Positions 26,317-35,680 are shown, numbered from the stretch's first letter. The stretch is 64,000 bases of DNA from Actinokineospora iranica (GCF_900101685.1 NZ_FMZZ01000020.1:1-64000); one strand, 5' to 3'. The notes: generated from the letters alone by a model not told the origin. Translations and numbers: made by a program.

Positions 26317-26787
26317 TCAGCCGATGAGCTTGGCCTTGACCGCAGCGGCGACCCGGCCACCCTCGGCGCGCCCCGCGACCTTGGCGTTCGCTGCCTTCAT
26401 GACCTGCCCCATCTGGCGAGGCCCGGGAGCGGCACCCAACTCGTCGGTGACTTCAGCCACAGCCTCATCCACCAGGGCCGCGAGCTCGTCGTCAGACAAC
26501 TGCTGAGGCAGGTACTCCGCGAGGACCTCGGCCTCGTCCAACTCCAGCTGCGACTGCTCCGCGCGGCCCGCGCCCGCGAACGCCGCAGCGGCCTCTTTGC
26601 GCTTCTTGACCTCGCGGGTGAGGATCTTGAGGACCTCGTCGTCGGTGAGTTCCCTGGCCTCGGTGCCCGCGACCTCTTCCGTCGTCACCGCGGCGAGAGC
26701 CATGCGCAGTGTCGCGAGCCGGGTCTTCTCCCGGTTCTTCAGCGCGGCGGTGAGGTCCGCCTGCAACCGGTCCTTGAGCTGAGCCAT
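26317..26787 (-). CDS. GatB/YqeY domain-containing protein
   Basis: A 156-residue YqeY-type protein (MAQLKDRLQADLTAALKNREKTRLATLRM...), all helical, with the conserved block VKKRKEAAAAF... and LAEYLPQQLSDDEL, and the C-terminal GQVMKAANAKVAGRAEGGRVAAAVKAKL. The same fold forms the tRNA-binding tail of GatB amidotransferase subunits, but the free-standing protein has no proven function. The ATG start is clear. It is divergent from the metallophosphoesterase, and its 3' end faces hairpin copy 2. Confidence 0.9.
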   Translation of the reverse strand: MAQLKDRLQADLTAALKNREKTRLATLRMALAAVTTEEVAGTEARELTDDEVLKILTREVKKRKEAAAAFAGAGRAEQSQLELDEAEVLAEYLPQQLSDDELAALVDEAVAEVTDELGAAPGPRQMGQVMKAANAKVAGRAEGGRVAAAVKAKLIG

Positions 26788-26856
26788 GAGAAGAACCCTA
26801 CTGACTCCGCAAACGGAGTTTCGGCGTCGGCCACGCCGCCCCGTACGCTCAGGGGT

Positions 26857-27822
26857 GTGAGTGACGCAGCCAGGACCCTCAGTCGCATCGCACTCGGCAC
26901 GACCGCGGTCGGCGCCGCCACCCTCGCCTACGCGGCGGGCATTGAACGCAGGCACTGGACCCTGCGGCAGGCCACGCTGCCGGTGCTCGCGGAAGGGGCG
27001 CGGCCGCTGCGGGTGCTGCACATCTCCGACCTGCACATGCTGCCGGGGCAGAAGTCCAAGCAGCGCTGGGTCGCCGCCCTGGACGAGCTCAACCCCGACC
27101 TCGTCGTCAACACCGGCGACAACCTCGCGCACAAGCAGGCCGTGCCCGCCGTGGTGCGCGCCCTCGGGCCGCTGCTCAACCGGCCGGGCGTGTTCGTCTT
27201 CGGCAGCAACGACTACTACGCGCCCCGGTTCAAGAACCCGGCGCGGTACCTGTTCCCGTCCGACAAGCGCATCCACGGCATCCCGTTGCCCTGGCGGGAC
27301 CTGCGCGCCGCCATGGTCGAACGCGGCTGGATCGACCTGACCCACACCCGCACCCTGTTCACCGTCGACGGCCGCACCATCGCCGCCGCGGGCGTCGACG
27401 ACCCGCACCTCAAGCGCGACCGCTACGACGAGATCGCGGGCAAACCCGACCGCCAGGCCACCCTCCGCCTCGGCGTCACCCACTCCCCCGAACCCCGCGT
27501 CCTCGACCGCTTCGCCGACGACGGCTACGACCTGATCATGGCCGGACACACCCACGGCGGCCAGCTCCGCATCCCCGGCTACGGCGCCATCGTCACCAAC
27601 TGCGAACTCGACCGCTCCCGCGCCCGCGGCTCCTCCCGCTGGGGCGCCCACACCTGGCTGCACGTCTCCGCCGGACTGGGCACCTCCCCGTTCGCCCCGG
27701 TCCGCTTCGCCTGCCCCCCCGAAGCCAGCCTCCTGACCCTCGTACCCCGCACGACCAGCAACGACCCAGCCCAAGAAGGCGCCAAGGGGGCCCGATTCGG
27801 AGCCGGAGCACGCGTCCGATAG
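26857..27822 (+). CDS. Metallophosphoesterase (Rv3683-like)
   Basis: A 321-residue calcineurin-like phosphoesterase with an N-terminal hydrophobic anchor (IALGTTAVGAATLAYAAG). Metal-binding motifs in order are HISDLHMLPG (DxH), NTGDN (GDxx), FGSNDYY (GNHD variant with Asn-Asp), GVTHSP (first H) and MAGHTHGGQLRIPG (GHxH). The active site faces outside or is membrane-associated; UDP-diacylglucosamine hydrolase-like or phospholipid substrates are known for relatives. It starts at GTG. It directly precedes the tRNA-Pro gene, as in mycobacteria. Confidence 0.88.
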   Translation: MSDAARTLSRIALGTTAVGAATLAYAAGIERRHWTLRQATLPVLAEGARPLRVLHISDLHMLPGQKSKQRWVAALDELNPDLVVNTGDNLAHKQAVPAVVRALGPLLNRPGVFVFGSNDYYAPRFKNPARYLFPSDKRIHGIPLPWRDLRAAMVERGWIDLTHTRTLFTVDGRTIAAAGVDDPHLKRDRYDEIAGKPDRQATLRLGVTHSPEPRVLDRFADDGYDLIMAGHTHGGQLRIPGYGAIVTNCELDRSRARGSSRWGAHTWLHVSAGLGTSPFAPVRFACPPEASLLTLVPRTTSNDPAQEGAKGARFGAGARVR

Positions 27823-27840
27823 ACTTCCCTCGTTCCACAC

Positions 27841-27915
<75 letters not shown>

Positions 27916-27923
27916 GATCGACT

Positions 27924-27963
27924 GGGCGACGCATGTCCGCGGAAAGCGCGGACTGCGTCGCCC
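27924..27963 (+). terminator. Terminator after tRNA-Pro
   Basis: GGGCGACGCATGTCCGCG and its near-perfect complement flank a GAAA loop. It starts 10 bp after the tRNA. The remaining sequence up to 28211 is GC-rich and without a supported gene. Confidence 0.8.
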
Positions 27964-28211
27964 GTTGTCGTATCTGGGGGGCGACCCCCCAGACCCCCAC
28001 GGTGCGGTCGGTCCTGAACCAGCGTGGGTCTGTTCGCTGTGGCTCGGTCGCTTGGCCGGTTGCCGGACCAGCCGTGCCCCAGGTCCGTAGCGCGATGAGT
28101 TCCTCCGGGCACCTGCCAGGCCGCACCCAACGCTGCCAGCCACTCGATGGGCGGGAGCGGCAAAGCGGCAAATCCGCCCCACCTGCCAGGCGGCACCGAC
28201 GCCCGCCCAGT

Positions 28212-28359
28212 GCTCGATGGGGTGGAGTGGTTTCTTTGGGGGTGAAGGAAGATCCCTAAACTCGCCGTGGTCGTGTGGCCGAAGGCTCCCCACCCGTCTT
28301 TCCCACGACGGGATCTTCCTTCGTAGGGGCCCCAAAGAAACCACTCCACCCCATCGAGC
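28212..28359 (+). repeat. 148-bp hairpin element, copy 3 (family 1)
   Basis: Nearly the same as copy 1. In the outer arm TTTCTTCGGGG has changed to TTTCTTTGGGG, and the opposite arm has changed with it (CCCCGAAGAAA to CCCCAAAGAAA), keeping the pair. It lies between tRNA-Pro and a minus-strand gene whose stop is 85 bp away. Two short fragments ending CCCCATCGAGC follow it at about 28380-28435. Confidence 0.95.
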
Positions 28360-28444
28360 CAACCCCACGACAGCCAGCCACCCCATCGAGCAGACCCCCA
28401 CAGCCACGCGCCCGCGGAAGCCCCATCGAGCCAAGGGCGTGCGC

Positions 28445-29071
28445 TCAGCTCCTGAGCCAGCCATGCCAGTGGCTGGTGTAGGCGGAGGCTTCCGCGGTCA
28501 GCCAGGCGTCGAGGGTGGTGGTGTTGGTGTTTTTGGGGAGGCGGTGCTCTTTGGCTCGGCGGACGTCTACAACCAACGGGGTCGCGCCGGGGATGAGGTC
28601 GGACATGCGGATTTGGAGTAGGCGGAGGGCGGCGTTGGCGGCGTCTCGGGGGAGGGGTGCTTCCTTGAGGTAGAGGAGGACCGCGTGGTGGGCGCCCTGG
28701 CGGGTGCGGATGCCCAGGTGAGGGGCTACCTCGACGTCGAGGTCGGCTACGCGGAGGGTGGTTGTCGCGGTGGGGATGGGGGTGGCCTTCGTTTGGCGCC
28801 ACCAGTGGAGGAAGCCGGTGGTGACCTCGGCGAAGGCGCGGGCCTGGCCGGTCAGGTCGTCGGGGACGGGGATGGCGGTGAGGGCGGCTTCCGGGTCTTG
28901 GGCGGACACCGCTGTGTGGATCGCGGCCAGGATCGGGCGGTAGAAGAGGGTGGCGTTGTGCCCGGGAACGCGGGCGCGGTCGTGCTGGCTGGCGATGATC
29001 TCGGTGCGCCTGCGGCGGTCACCCGCGGCGTACTCGGCGAAGGACGCGGTGTTGATCGCGACGGTCTCCAC
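28445..29071 (-). CDS. Hypothetical protein, unrecognised
   Basis: A 208-residue soluble protein (VETVAINTASFAEYAAGDRRRRTEIIASQHDR...). I do not recognise a family. It is predicted mostly helical in the first 110 residues, with a central strand-rich part (TTTLRVADLDVEVAPHLGI) and a C-terminal helical region ending in HWHGWLRS. Trp and His are frequent near the end, and no signal peptide or membrane helix is seen. It starts at GTG. The 3' half has G-poor codons. It is a monocistronic gene between hairpin copy 3 and the ferredoxin and has no informative neighbours. Confidence 0.6.
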   Translation of the reverse strand: METVAINTASFAEYAAGDRRRRTEIIASQHDRARVPGHNATLFYRPILAAIHTAVSAQDPEAALTAIPVPDDLTGQARAFAEVTTGFLHWWRQTKATPIPTATTTLRVADLDVEVAPHLGIRTRQGAHHAVLLYLKEAPLPRDAANAALRLLQIRMSDLIPGATPLVVDVRRAKEHRLPKNTNTTTLDAWLTAEASAYTSHWHGWLRS

Positions 29072-29236
29072 TGTGTTTCCCCCTGTCTCCCTCGGGCGAA
29101 GTGCCTGGGGAAAGCCTACCGCCGGGGTATGACACAAATGTTCGACTGACCGGGTGTTCACGCAGGTCAAGTAGGCCGGCTCGCGTGCTTGCGGCACGCG
29201 AGCCGGAGAGGTGTGCCGGTGGTCAGGGTGCCGCGG

Positions 29237-29446
29237 TCACTCGAGGAGGTCGCGGCCGTCCTCGGTCACCGAGATGGCCAAGGCGGGGCAGGACTCGGCG
29301 GCGTCGAGCACGTTCTCGTCCGGGTCGATGTCGGTGGCCCGGACCGTGGCGGCGGTGCCGTTCAGCTCGAAGTGGTCGGGCGCGGTGGCCACGCAGACGC
29401 CGGAGGCCATGCAGCGGCCGGCGTCCACTCCCAGTTTCCATGTCAC
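29237..29446 (-). CDS. Ferredoxin, single 3Fe-4S type
   Basis: A 69-residue ferredoxin. The cluster ligands are in GRCMASGVCVATAP (Cys-X5-Cys) and AAESCPALAI. The second position of the usual four-cysteine motif is occupied by Ala/Ser, so a 3Fe-4S cluster is expected, as in actinobacterial ferredoxins that feed cytochrome P450s. No P450 or reductase gene is in the window, so its partner is elsewhere. It starts at GTG and lies between two hypothetical genes on the same strand. Confidence 0.88.
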   Translation of the reverse strand: MTWKLGVDAGRCMASGVCVATAPDHFELNGTAATVRATDIDPDENVLDAAESCPALAISVTEDGRDLLE

Positions 29447-29489
29447 CCCACCACCGTAAGGGCATCCGGCGGCCCGCGTCAGGTCTTGG

Positions 29490-30146
29490 TCACCCGGGAA
29501 TCTCTTCGAACGTCGACACGATCTGGCGCAGCGCGGGCTCGGCCGACTCGCGGCGCTCCGCGAGCGTCCAGCTGATCACCTGGTAGTAGCCGTTCTCGCC
29601 GTTGACCAGGGTGTACCAGAACAGGGCGTCGACGCCGGTGATCTTGGTCGTGACCTCGTAGCGGACCGCGGGGTGGCCACCGACGGTGAGCTCTTCGCCC
29701 TGGTCGACCGTGGCGTAGTCGGGCATGGCGGCCATCGAGTCGATGGCGGTCTCCTCGAAATCGGCGAAGTCCGCGAAGCCCGCCTTCTCGTCGGTGATCA
29801 CCATGACGTAGCGCTCCTGGTAGATCTGCCCGTAGGTGAGCACCGAGGCTTCGCCGCGATACTCCGGGGGCAGCTCTTTCCACTGCGTGGGCAGGGTGAG
29901 CCTGCTGCGGCCGTCGCGGGCGGTGACGACCGAGGTGCCCTGGTCGACGTCGGCGGCCGGGGCGCCGCTCGGGCCGGTGGTGGTGGCCACGACCAGCCAG
30001 GTGACCGCCGCGAGCAGGACCGCGGCCAGCGCCGACAGCCCAACCCACAACCGGGTGGACTTGGGCGGTGGCGGCGGGACGGGAGCCAAGAACCGCTGCG
30101 GCGGCGCGAACTGGCCAGGCCACGGCCCCCGAGAGTCTTCCGACAT
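29490..30146 (-). CDS. Membrane-anchored protein of unknown function
   Basis: A 218-residue protein with a Pro-rich cytosolic N terminus (about residues 8-28, FLAPVPPPPPK), one transmembrane helix (LWVGLSALAAVLLAAVTWLVVA) and an exported domain of about 160 residues. The exported part (LTLPTQWKELPPEYRGEASVLTYGQIYQERYVMVITDEK...) resembles a beta-rich domain of the kind found in LpqN/LpqT-like or PsbP-like exported proteins, but I cannot assign a family. It ends close to the ferredoxin gene (43 bp) and is divergent from the S9 peptidase. Confidence 0.65.
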   Translation of the reverse strand: MSEDSRGPWPGQFAPPQRFLAPVPPPPPKSTRLWVGLSALAAVLLAAVTWLVVATTTGPSGAPAADVDQGTSVVTARDGRSRLTLPTQWKELPPEYRGEASVLTYGQIYQERYVMVITDEKAGFADFADFEETAIDSMAAMPDYATVDQGEELTVGGHPAVRYEVTTKITGVDALFWYTLVNGENGYYQVISWTLAERRESAEPALRQIVSTFEEIPG

Positions 30147-30225
30147 CGCGACACCGCCCCCAGGTCGGGTCCGCCCGCTCGATCAGCGGGCGACGCCAGT
30201 CTATCGGCCTGGCAGGATCGAGGGT

Positions 30226-32067
30226 GTGACGAATCATCCTGTCGCCGAGGTACCCGACCGCCTGTTCGCCGACGACGAGGCCGAGACACGGTGGCGGGCG
30301 CGTTTCCACGCCGCCCGGGTGTCGCTGCCGAGCTGGGCGCTGGAGGCGCCCGACCGCAACGTCTACGTCTCCAACGCCAGCGGGGTGTGGGAGGTCTACG
30401 CCTGGGACCGGGCGACCGACACCCACCGGCAGGTCACCGACCGCCCCAACGGCACCCTGCACGCGACCGTGTCCCCCGACGGGGAGCACATCTGGTGGTT
30501 CGCCGACACCGACGGCGACGAGTTCGGCTCCTGGGTGCGCGAGCCGTTCGCGGGTCTGCCCGCCGGCGCCGCCGCGAGCCCCGCCGTGCCCGGCACGAAG
30601 AGCGGCTACCCGGCCGGTCTGGAGATCGGCGACACCGTGCGCGCGGTCGGCGTCGCCGACGACGACGGCACCACGATCTTCCTCGCCCGCGGCTCGGCCG
30701 ACGCCGAGGTGATCTACCAGAACGAGCACGACGGCGGCGTGTCCGCGCTGTCGCGCGACGAGCGGCTGCTGGCCATCGCGCACTCCGAGCACGGCGACAA
30801 CCGGCACCCCGCGCTGCGCGTGCTGTCGGTCGCCGACGGGTCGACCGTCGCCGAGAAGTGGGACGGGCCGGGCAAGGGGCTCGACGCGATCGAGTTCAGC
30901 CCGGTCGCGGGCGACGCGCGGCTGCTGGTGCTGCACGAGCGCCGGGGCCGCGAGGAACTGCTGATCTGGGACGTCGCCGCCGACACCGAGCGGGAGATCA
31001 CCCTCGACCTGCCCGGCGAGGTGAGCGCGAACTGGTACACCGACGGGCGCGCGCTACTGGTCGCGCACACCCACGAGGCGCGCAACACCTTGCACCGCTA
31101 CGACATCGCCACCGGCGAACTGACCACTTTGGACACCCCGGCGGGCACCATCGGCTCGGCGCACGCCCGCCCCGACGGCACCGTCGAGTACTCCTGGTCG
31201 AGCGCCGCCGAACCGGCCGTGGTGCGCGCCCTCTACGACGACGGCACCGAACGGGTCCTGCTGACCCCGCCCGGCGAGCGCGCGCCGGGCTCCGCGCCGC
31301 TGACCGACACGTTCGTCGAGACCGAACACGGCCGGGTGCACGCGCTCGTCGCCCGACCGGTGGACGCGCCGGACGGCCCGCTGCCGACCGTGTTCAGCCT
31401 GCACGGCGGCCCGCACGCCGCGGACGAGGACCGGTTCTCCGCGTACCGGGCGCTGTGGCTCGACGCCGGATTCGCCGTGGTCCACGTGAACTACCGCGGC
31501 TCCACCGGCTACGGCTCCGCCTGGCGCGACGCCATCGAGGGACGACCGGGCCTGACCGAACTCGCCGACGTCCGCGCGGTGCACACCTGGGCGGTCGAGT
31601 CCGGCCTGGCCGACCCGCAGCGCTGCGTGGTCAACGGCGCGTCCTGGGGCGGCTACCTGAGCCTGCTCGCCCTGGGCACCCAACCCGACCTGTGGGCGGC
31701 GGGCGTCGCGGGCGTCCCGGTGGCGGACTACCTGGCCGCGTACGAGGACGAGATGGAGCCGCTGCGCGCGTTCGACCGCGCCCTCTTCGGCGGCTCCCCC
31801 ACCGAAGTCGGCGACCGGTACGTCGAATGCTCCCCGATCACGTATGTGGACGAGGTGCGCGCCCCCGTGCTGGTCCTCGCGGGCGAGAACGACCCCCGCT
31901 GCCCCATCCGCCAAATCGACAACTACCTCGACCGCCTCGCCGAACGCGGCATCCCGTACGAGATGTACCGGTACGACGCGGGACACGGGTCGCTGGTGGT
32001 GGCGGAGACGATCAAGCAATCGCTGATCGAGGTCTACTTCGCGCTGCGGGCCCTCAAACTGCGGTAA
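30226..32067 (+). CDS. S9 family (prolyl oligopeptidase) peptidase
   Basis: A 613-residue peptidase with an N-terminal beta-propeller (about residues 30-370; repeats such as HATVSPDGEHIWWFADTDGDE) and a C-terminal alpha/beta hydrolase domain. The catalytic Ser is in NGASWGGYLSLL, Asp in LAGENDPRCPIRQ and His in DAGHGSLVV; the oxyanion segment is SLHGGPHAADEDRF. No signal peptide is visible, so it is cytosolic, probably an acylaminoacyl- or dipeptidyl-peptidase acting on short peptides. It starts at GTG. It is monocistronic with a terminator 6 bp after the stop. Confidence 0.92.
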   Translation: MTNHPVAEVPDRLFADDEAETRWRARFHAARVSLPSWALEAPDRNVYVSNASGVWEVYAWDRATDTHRQVTDRPNGTLHATVSPDGEHIWWFADTDGDEFGSWVREPFAGLPAGAAASPAVPGTKSGYPAGLEIGDTVRAVGVADDDGTTIFLARGSADAEVIYQNEHDGGVSALSRDERLLAIAHSEHGDNRHPALRVLSVADGSTVAEKWDGPGKGLDAIEFSPVAGDARLLVLHERRGREELLIWDVAADTEREITLDLPGEVSANWYTDGRALLVAHTHEARNTLHRYDIATGELTTLDTPAGTIGSAHARPDGTVEYSWSSAAEPAVVRALYDDGTERVLLTPPGERAPGSAPLTDTFVETEHGRVHALVARPVDAPDGPLPTVFSLHGGPHAADEDRFSAYRALWLDAGFAVVHVNYRGSTGYGSAWRDAIEGRPGLTELADVRAVHTWAVESGLADPQRCVVNGASWGGYLSLLALGTQPDLWAAGVAGVPVADYLAAYEDEMEPLRAFDRALFGGSPTEVGDRYVECSPITYVDEVRAPVLVLAGENDPRCPIRQIDNYLDRLAERGIPYEMYRYDAGHGSLVVAETIKQSLIEVYFALRALKLR

Positions 32068-32072
32068 GCGAA

Positions 32073-32105
32073 GGGAGGCCACTTCCATCACGGAGGTGGC
32101 CTCCC
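32073..32105. terminator. Terminator between S9 peptidase and FMN reductase
   Basis: GGGAGGCCACTTCC pairs with GGAGGTGGCCTCCC (one G-T pair) around a 5-base loop between convergent genes. Confidence 0.75.
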
Positions 32106-32146
32106 AGTACCCCGGGATCTGGGCAGCTCAAGGCGAACCCGCAGGA

Positions 32147-32704
32147 TCAAGGGCGGTTCAGGGCGAACTCGACCACCTGAGCGCCGATGGTGCGCAACGT
32201 CGTGGCGACGGCGGGGTCCGATGAGTCGCCGGTGGCGTCGAAGGTCGCCTCCACCGAGTTGACGGCCGCGCCGAGCGGGGTCGGCCAGCCGCGCAGGGCG
32301 TGGACGACCGAGCGGAGGGCGGTGAGGGTGGTGACCGAGGCCTGCCAACCCGCAGCGGTGGCGATGCAGCCGACGGCGCGGCCGTCGAGGTACGGGCGGG
32401 TGTCGCCGCGGAGGTCTTCCACGTAGTCGAGGGCGTTCTTGACCAGGCCGGACACCGTGCCGTGGTAGCCGGGTGAGACCAGGATGACGCCGTCGGCGGC
32501 GCGGAGTTCCTCGACCAGGCGGCGGGCCTCGGGTGAGCGGTCGGGGACCGCCGGGTCGTAGAACGGCAGCACGAGGTCCGCGCCGGACAACGCCGTCGTC
32601 TTCGCGCCCGCCGCGGCGGCGCCCGCCAGGGCGATGCGCAGGGCGCGCTCCGACTGCGAGTCCGCGCGAAGCGACCCGCCGATTCCCACCACGGTGACCG
32701 TCAC
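32147..32704 (-). CDS. NADPH-dependent FMN reductase
   Basis: A 185-residue flavodoxin-fold oxidoreductase of the NADPH-dependent FMN reductase family (SsuE/ChrR-like). The FMN phosphate loop GIGGSLRADSQSERAL and the flavin-contacting SPGYHGTVSGLVKNALDYV are clear. It reduces FMN, quinones or other acceptors in the cytosol. The GTG start is preceded by AAGGA at a suitable distance. The gene is single and divergent from the esterase; its physiological partner cannot be deduced. Confidence 0.87.
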   Translation of the reverse strand: MTVTVVGIGGSLRADSQSERALRIALAGAAAAGAKTTALSGADLVLPFYDPAVPDRSPEARRLVEELRAADGVILVSPGYHGTVSGLVKNALDYVEDLRGDTRPYLDGRAVGCIATAAGWQASVTTLTALRSVVHALRGWPTPLGAAVNSVEATFDATGDSSDPAVATTLRTIGAQVVEFALNRP

Positions 32705-32833
32705 CTGGCCATCCTTCCATCGGTTCCCCGCACCGTACGACCTCCACCGCGCCGGAGGTCTCGCACCTGTGAGGCGGGTTACCGAAACTGCTACTAGCAA
32801 GTAACATCGCGGCGGGGCTACCAAGGAGGCAGC

Positions 32834-33901
32834 GTGTCGAAGTTGATGGAGCGGGTTCCGATCCAGGTCCAGGCCGCCTTCGTCCGCGCGGTGTTCGCGC
32901 TGCCGCGGCCGCTGCGTCGGCTCATCGCGGGCCAGCCGACCCGCATCGACGGGCAGGAACTCGCCCTCGACGCGCAGTTGCTCCTCACCCTGGACAAGAT
33001 GGCAGGTCACTCGTTCGTGGACCGCACCCCCGAACGGTCGCGGGCCATGCTGGACCGCTCACGACACCTGGTCAGCGGCGTCCCGATCGAGCCGGTGACC
33101 GTGCGCGGCCTCACCCTCGACGACGACATCCCGGCCCGGTTCTACACCCCGGCCGAAGTGGGCGAAGACGCCCCGCTGCTGGTCTTCTACCACGGCGGCG
33201 GATGGGTGTTGGGCACCCTCGACAGCCACGACAACACCTGCCGTTTCCTGGCCAAGCACGCCAAGGTGAAGGTGCTCTCCGTCGACTACCGCTTAGCCCC
33301 CGAACACCCATTCCCGGCCGCCGCGGAGGACGCCTACTCCGCGTTCCGCTACGCCGTGGCGCACGCCCCGGAACTCGGCGTGAACCCTGACCTGATAGCC
33401 GTCGGCGGCGACTCCGCGGGCGGCAACCTGGCCGCGGTCACCGCGTACCAGGCGGTCCGCGCGGGCGGCCCCCGCCCGGCGTTCCAACTCCTGTTCTACC
33501 CCGGCACCGACGCCACCGCCCGCCGCCGCTCCCGCGACCTCTTCGCCGACGGCTTCTTCCTCACCAGCGAGAACATCGACTGGTTCACCAACCACTACTG
33601 CCCCGACACCGAACGCCGCGCGGACCCCCTGTTCTCCGTCCTCCGCGCCGACGACCTCACCGGAATGCCCCCCGCCTACATCGCCACCGGCGGCTTCGAC
33701 CCGCTACGCGACGAAGGCGAAGAATTCGCCCACAAACTCGCGGCGGCAGGCGTCCCCGTTGCCCTGAGCAGGCACCCCGACCTGATCCACGGCTACGTCA
33801 ACTTCATCGGCATCGGCACCCGCTTCCGCGAAGCCACCGCCGAAGCAGCGGGCGCCCTCCGAACCGGACTTGCGATGAGCACCCCAGCCCGCACACCCTG
33901 A
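32834..33901 (+). CDS. Alpha/beta hydrolase, hormone-sensitive lipase (LipH/LipN-like) family
   Basis: A 355-residue esterase of family IV (HSL). The oxyanion motif YHGGGWVLG, the nucleophile motif VGGDSAGGNLAA, the acid in GFDPLRDEGEEFA and the His in LIHGYVNF are all present. An N-terminal cap region (about residues 1-80) precedes the fold. Family members hydrolyse short-chain acyl esters. AAGGAGG lies 6 bases before the GTG start. The 3' third shifts to G-poor codons. It is monocistronic, followed by family 2 and family 1 repeats. Confidence 0.92.
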   Translation: MSKLMERVPIQVQAAFVRAVFALPRPLRRLIAGQPTRIDGQELALDAQLLLTLDKMAGHSFVDRTPERSRAMLDRSRHLVSGVPIEPVTVRGLTLDDDIPARFYTPAEVGEDAPLLVFYHGGGWVLGTLDSHDNTCRFLAKHAKVKVLSVDYRLAPEHPFPAAAEDAYSAFRYAVAHAPELGVNPDLIAVGGDSAGGNLAAVTAYQAVRAGGPRPAFQLLFYPGTDATARRRSRDLFADGFFLTSENIDWFTNHYCPDTERRADPLFSVLRADDLTGMPPAYIATGGFDPLRDEGEEFAHKLAAAGVPVALSRHPDLIHGYVNFIGIGTRFREATAEAAGALRTGLAMSTPARTP

Positions 33902-33973
33902 CCGGGTCCTGGGCAAGCCTTCCGAGCCACCCCCACACTCGGCCTTCATCGCGCCCCAGGGCGCCATGATCGC

Positions 33974-34073
33974 AAGTTATCCACAGCCGCAGCGCGCTCT
34001 CTTCCCCCCGCTGACCTGCGCCGATAGACTGGAGCAGGGCCCGGCCCCCAGGGCGGGTGGGGTTTGTTGTGGG
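33974..34073 (+). repeat. 100-bp intergenic element, copy B (family 2)
   Basis: The element opens AAGTTATCCACAG with perfect TTATCCACA at 33977, keeps the segments CTGACCTGCGCCGATAG and GGCCCCCAGGGCGGGTGGGG, and ends TTTGTTGTGGG. Same strand as copy A. It shares the 33902-34522 gap with degenerate units at about 34195-34356 and hairpin copy 4; no gene is supported in that gap. Confidence 0.9.
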
Positions 34074-34194
34074 GGCTGTGGGGCGGCGAAAAGGCCGAAA
34101 TAGGGCCGTTGTGGACGTGGTTGGGGCGGTCGGTCGAGTGCCTTTGCGCACTTGGCAGACCCTGGCCTGCCAAGTGCCCGACATGAACGGGACA

Positions 34195-34356
34195 GCGAAC
34201 CCCGCCGTCCTGCCAACCGCACTCAAAGCCGCCAGATGCCAGAGGAGTGCTGCGGTGAACCCGCCCCCTGCCAAGCCCCACTGACGCTCGCCCCAGCACC
34301 CACCGGGTGGAGTGGCGAACCCGCCCTCCTGCCAGCCGGGCCCGAAGCTGCCGGGT
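34195..34356 (+). repeat. Degenerate repeat units leading into hairpin copy 4
   Basis: Two to three imperfect units with the phrases GGTGAACCCGCCCCCTGCC and GGTGGAGTGGCGAACCCGCC, and the tail CCGGGCCCGAAGCTG, matching the array before hairpin copy 2. Confidence 0.7.
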
Positions 34357-34504
34357 GCTCGACGGGGTGGAGTGGTTTCTTCGGGGAGAAGGAAGATCGC
34401 CAAGCTGGCTCCGCACGTGTGCGGCCGAAGGCTTTCCCACCCGTCTTCCACACGGCGATCTTCCTTCGTAGGGGCCCCGAGGAAACCACTCCACCCCATC
34501 GAGC
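34357..34504 (+). repeat. 148-bp hairpin element, copy 4 (family 1, variant b)
   Basis: Same variant as copy 2 (GATCGCC/GGCGATC stem and CCGCACGTGTGCGG apex), with one base lost in the left arm and one gained in the core so that the total length stays 148. It ends 18 bp from the stop of the minus-strand serine hydrolase gene. Confidence 0.95.
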
Positions 34505-34522
34505 AAACCCCGGAACCCGAGA

Positions 34523-35680
34523 TCAGCGGCGAACCAGGGCCTCGGTGACCACCCGAGCACTCGTCTCGGGCCAGTTCTTGTTTGTCAGGCTGGGTGGGCC
34601 GAGGCGGACGACCACGGTGTCCGAGCCTGGGTCGACCTGAACAGTCTGGCCGCCGAAGCCGATAGCCCAGTACATGTCCGCGGGCGCGTTCGGCACCATT
34701 CGCTCGCGGGGGGCGTTGGCGCTGTCCTCGCGGGTCATCGGGACCAGGGGGTCGGCGACGGCGCCGAGGTGGTTGAGCCACCACAGGTAGCCGTAAGACG
34801 AGGTGATGGGCTGGGACGGTTTGCCGGTCGCCTGGCCGACCCAGTGGCGGGGCACGATCTGCCGGTGGTTCCAGCGGCCGTCGTTGAGGAACAGGTGGCC
34901 GAAGCGGGCCAGGTCTTCGCAGGTGGACTGCATTCCGAAGAACATGTTGGTGTTGCCCGACGGGTCCTTGGTCAGGTGCGTGTCGCGCATTCCGATCGGG
35001 GCCAGCAGGTTCTTTTCCGCGTAGTCCGCGGGTTCGACGCCGGTGGACTTGCTCAGCACGTCGTCGAGGGTCTGGATGGCGGCGTTGTTGTATGTCCAGA
35101 CGTCGCCGGGGCGGTGGTCCTGGGGGAGGGAGGCGCCCAGGGCGGTGCGGTCGGCGGCGGTGGGGAGGGCGCCGTAGTCGGTGGCCATGTCCCAGTGCCT
35201 GCCGGAGTTGTTGCTGAGCAGGTTCTTCACCGTGACCTGGGCAGCGGGGGTGCCCGCCCAGGCCGGGATGTACTTGGCCGCCTTGTCGTCGATATCCAAC
35301 TTCCGGCGGGACTGGGCGATGCCGACCAGGGTGCTGGTGACCGATTTGGTGACCGAGAAGACCTCTTGGGCCGAGCCGGCGTTGGCGCCGTTCCAATACC
35401 ACTCGCCGACGAGGCGGCCGTGGCGGATGACGACGAGGCAGTTCGAGCCGTCGGCTTGGGCGGCGGCGGCGATTTCGGCGAGTTTGGCCGGGTCGAAGCC
35501 CTCGGCTGCGGCGTCGGCGCGCTGCCATTCCGCGCCGGGATAGGTGCCCGTCCACCACTTCCCGCCCAGCGGTGTGCCCGTCCACGCGGAGGCGCCCGGC
35601 TGGGACGCGACGAGCGCACCGGCTGCGAGCATCACGGCGGTGGCGGTGGTGACGAGTTTGCGACGCGTGAAAACAGGCAT
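34523..35680 (-). CDS. Exported serine hydrolase, beta-lactamase/esterase (class C-like) family
   Basis: A 385-residue exported protein. The N terminus MPVFTRRKLVTTATAVMLAAGALVASQPGASA has a twin-arginine-like start (RRK) and a signal-peptidase site near ASA. The active-site SxxK is SVTKS (about residue 115), YxN is TYNNAAIQT, and the later block MYWAIGFGGQTVQVDP occupies the KTG region. This is the Pfam beta-lactamase (class C/DD-peptidase/esterase) fold; simple beta-lactamase activity is not implied. The ATG has GAGGGGCAGG upstream. It is divergent from the MFS gene, and its 3' end faces hairpin copy 4. Confidence 0.87.
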   Translation of the reverse strand: MPVFTRRKLVTTATAVMLAAGALVASQPGASAWTGTPLGGKWWTGTYPGAEWQRADAAAEGFDPAKLAEIAAAAQADGSNCLVVIRHGRLVGEWYWNGANAGSAQEVFSVTKSVTSTLVGIAQSRRKLDIDDKAAKYIPAWAGTPAAQVTVKNLLSNNSGRHWDMATDYGALPTAADRTALGASLPQDHRPGDVWTYNNAAIQTLDDVLSKSTGVEPADYAEKNLLAPIGMRDTHLTKDPSGNTNMFFGMQSTCEDLARFGHLFLNDGRWNHRQIVPRHWVGQATGKPSQPITSSYGYLWWLNHLGAVADPLVPMTREDSANAPRERMVPNAPADMYWAIGFGGQTVQVDPGSDTVVVRLGPPSLTNKNWPETSARVVTEALVRR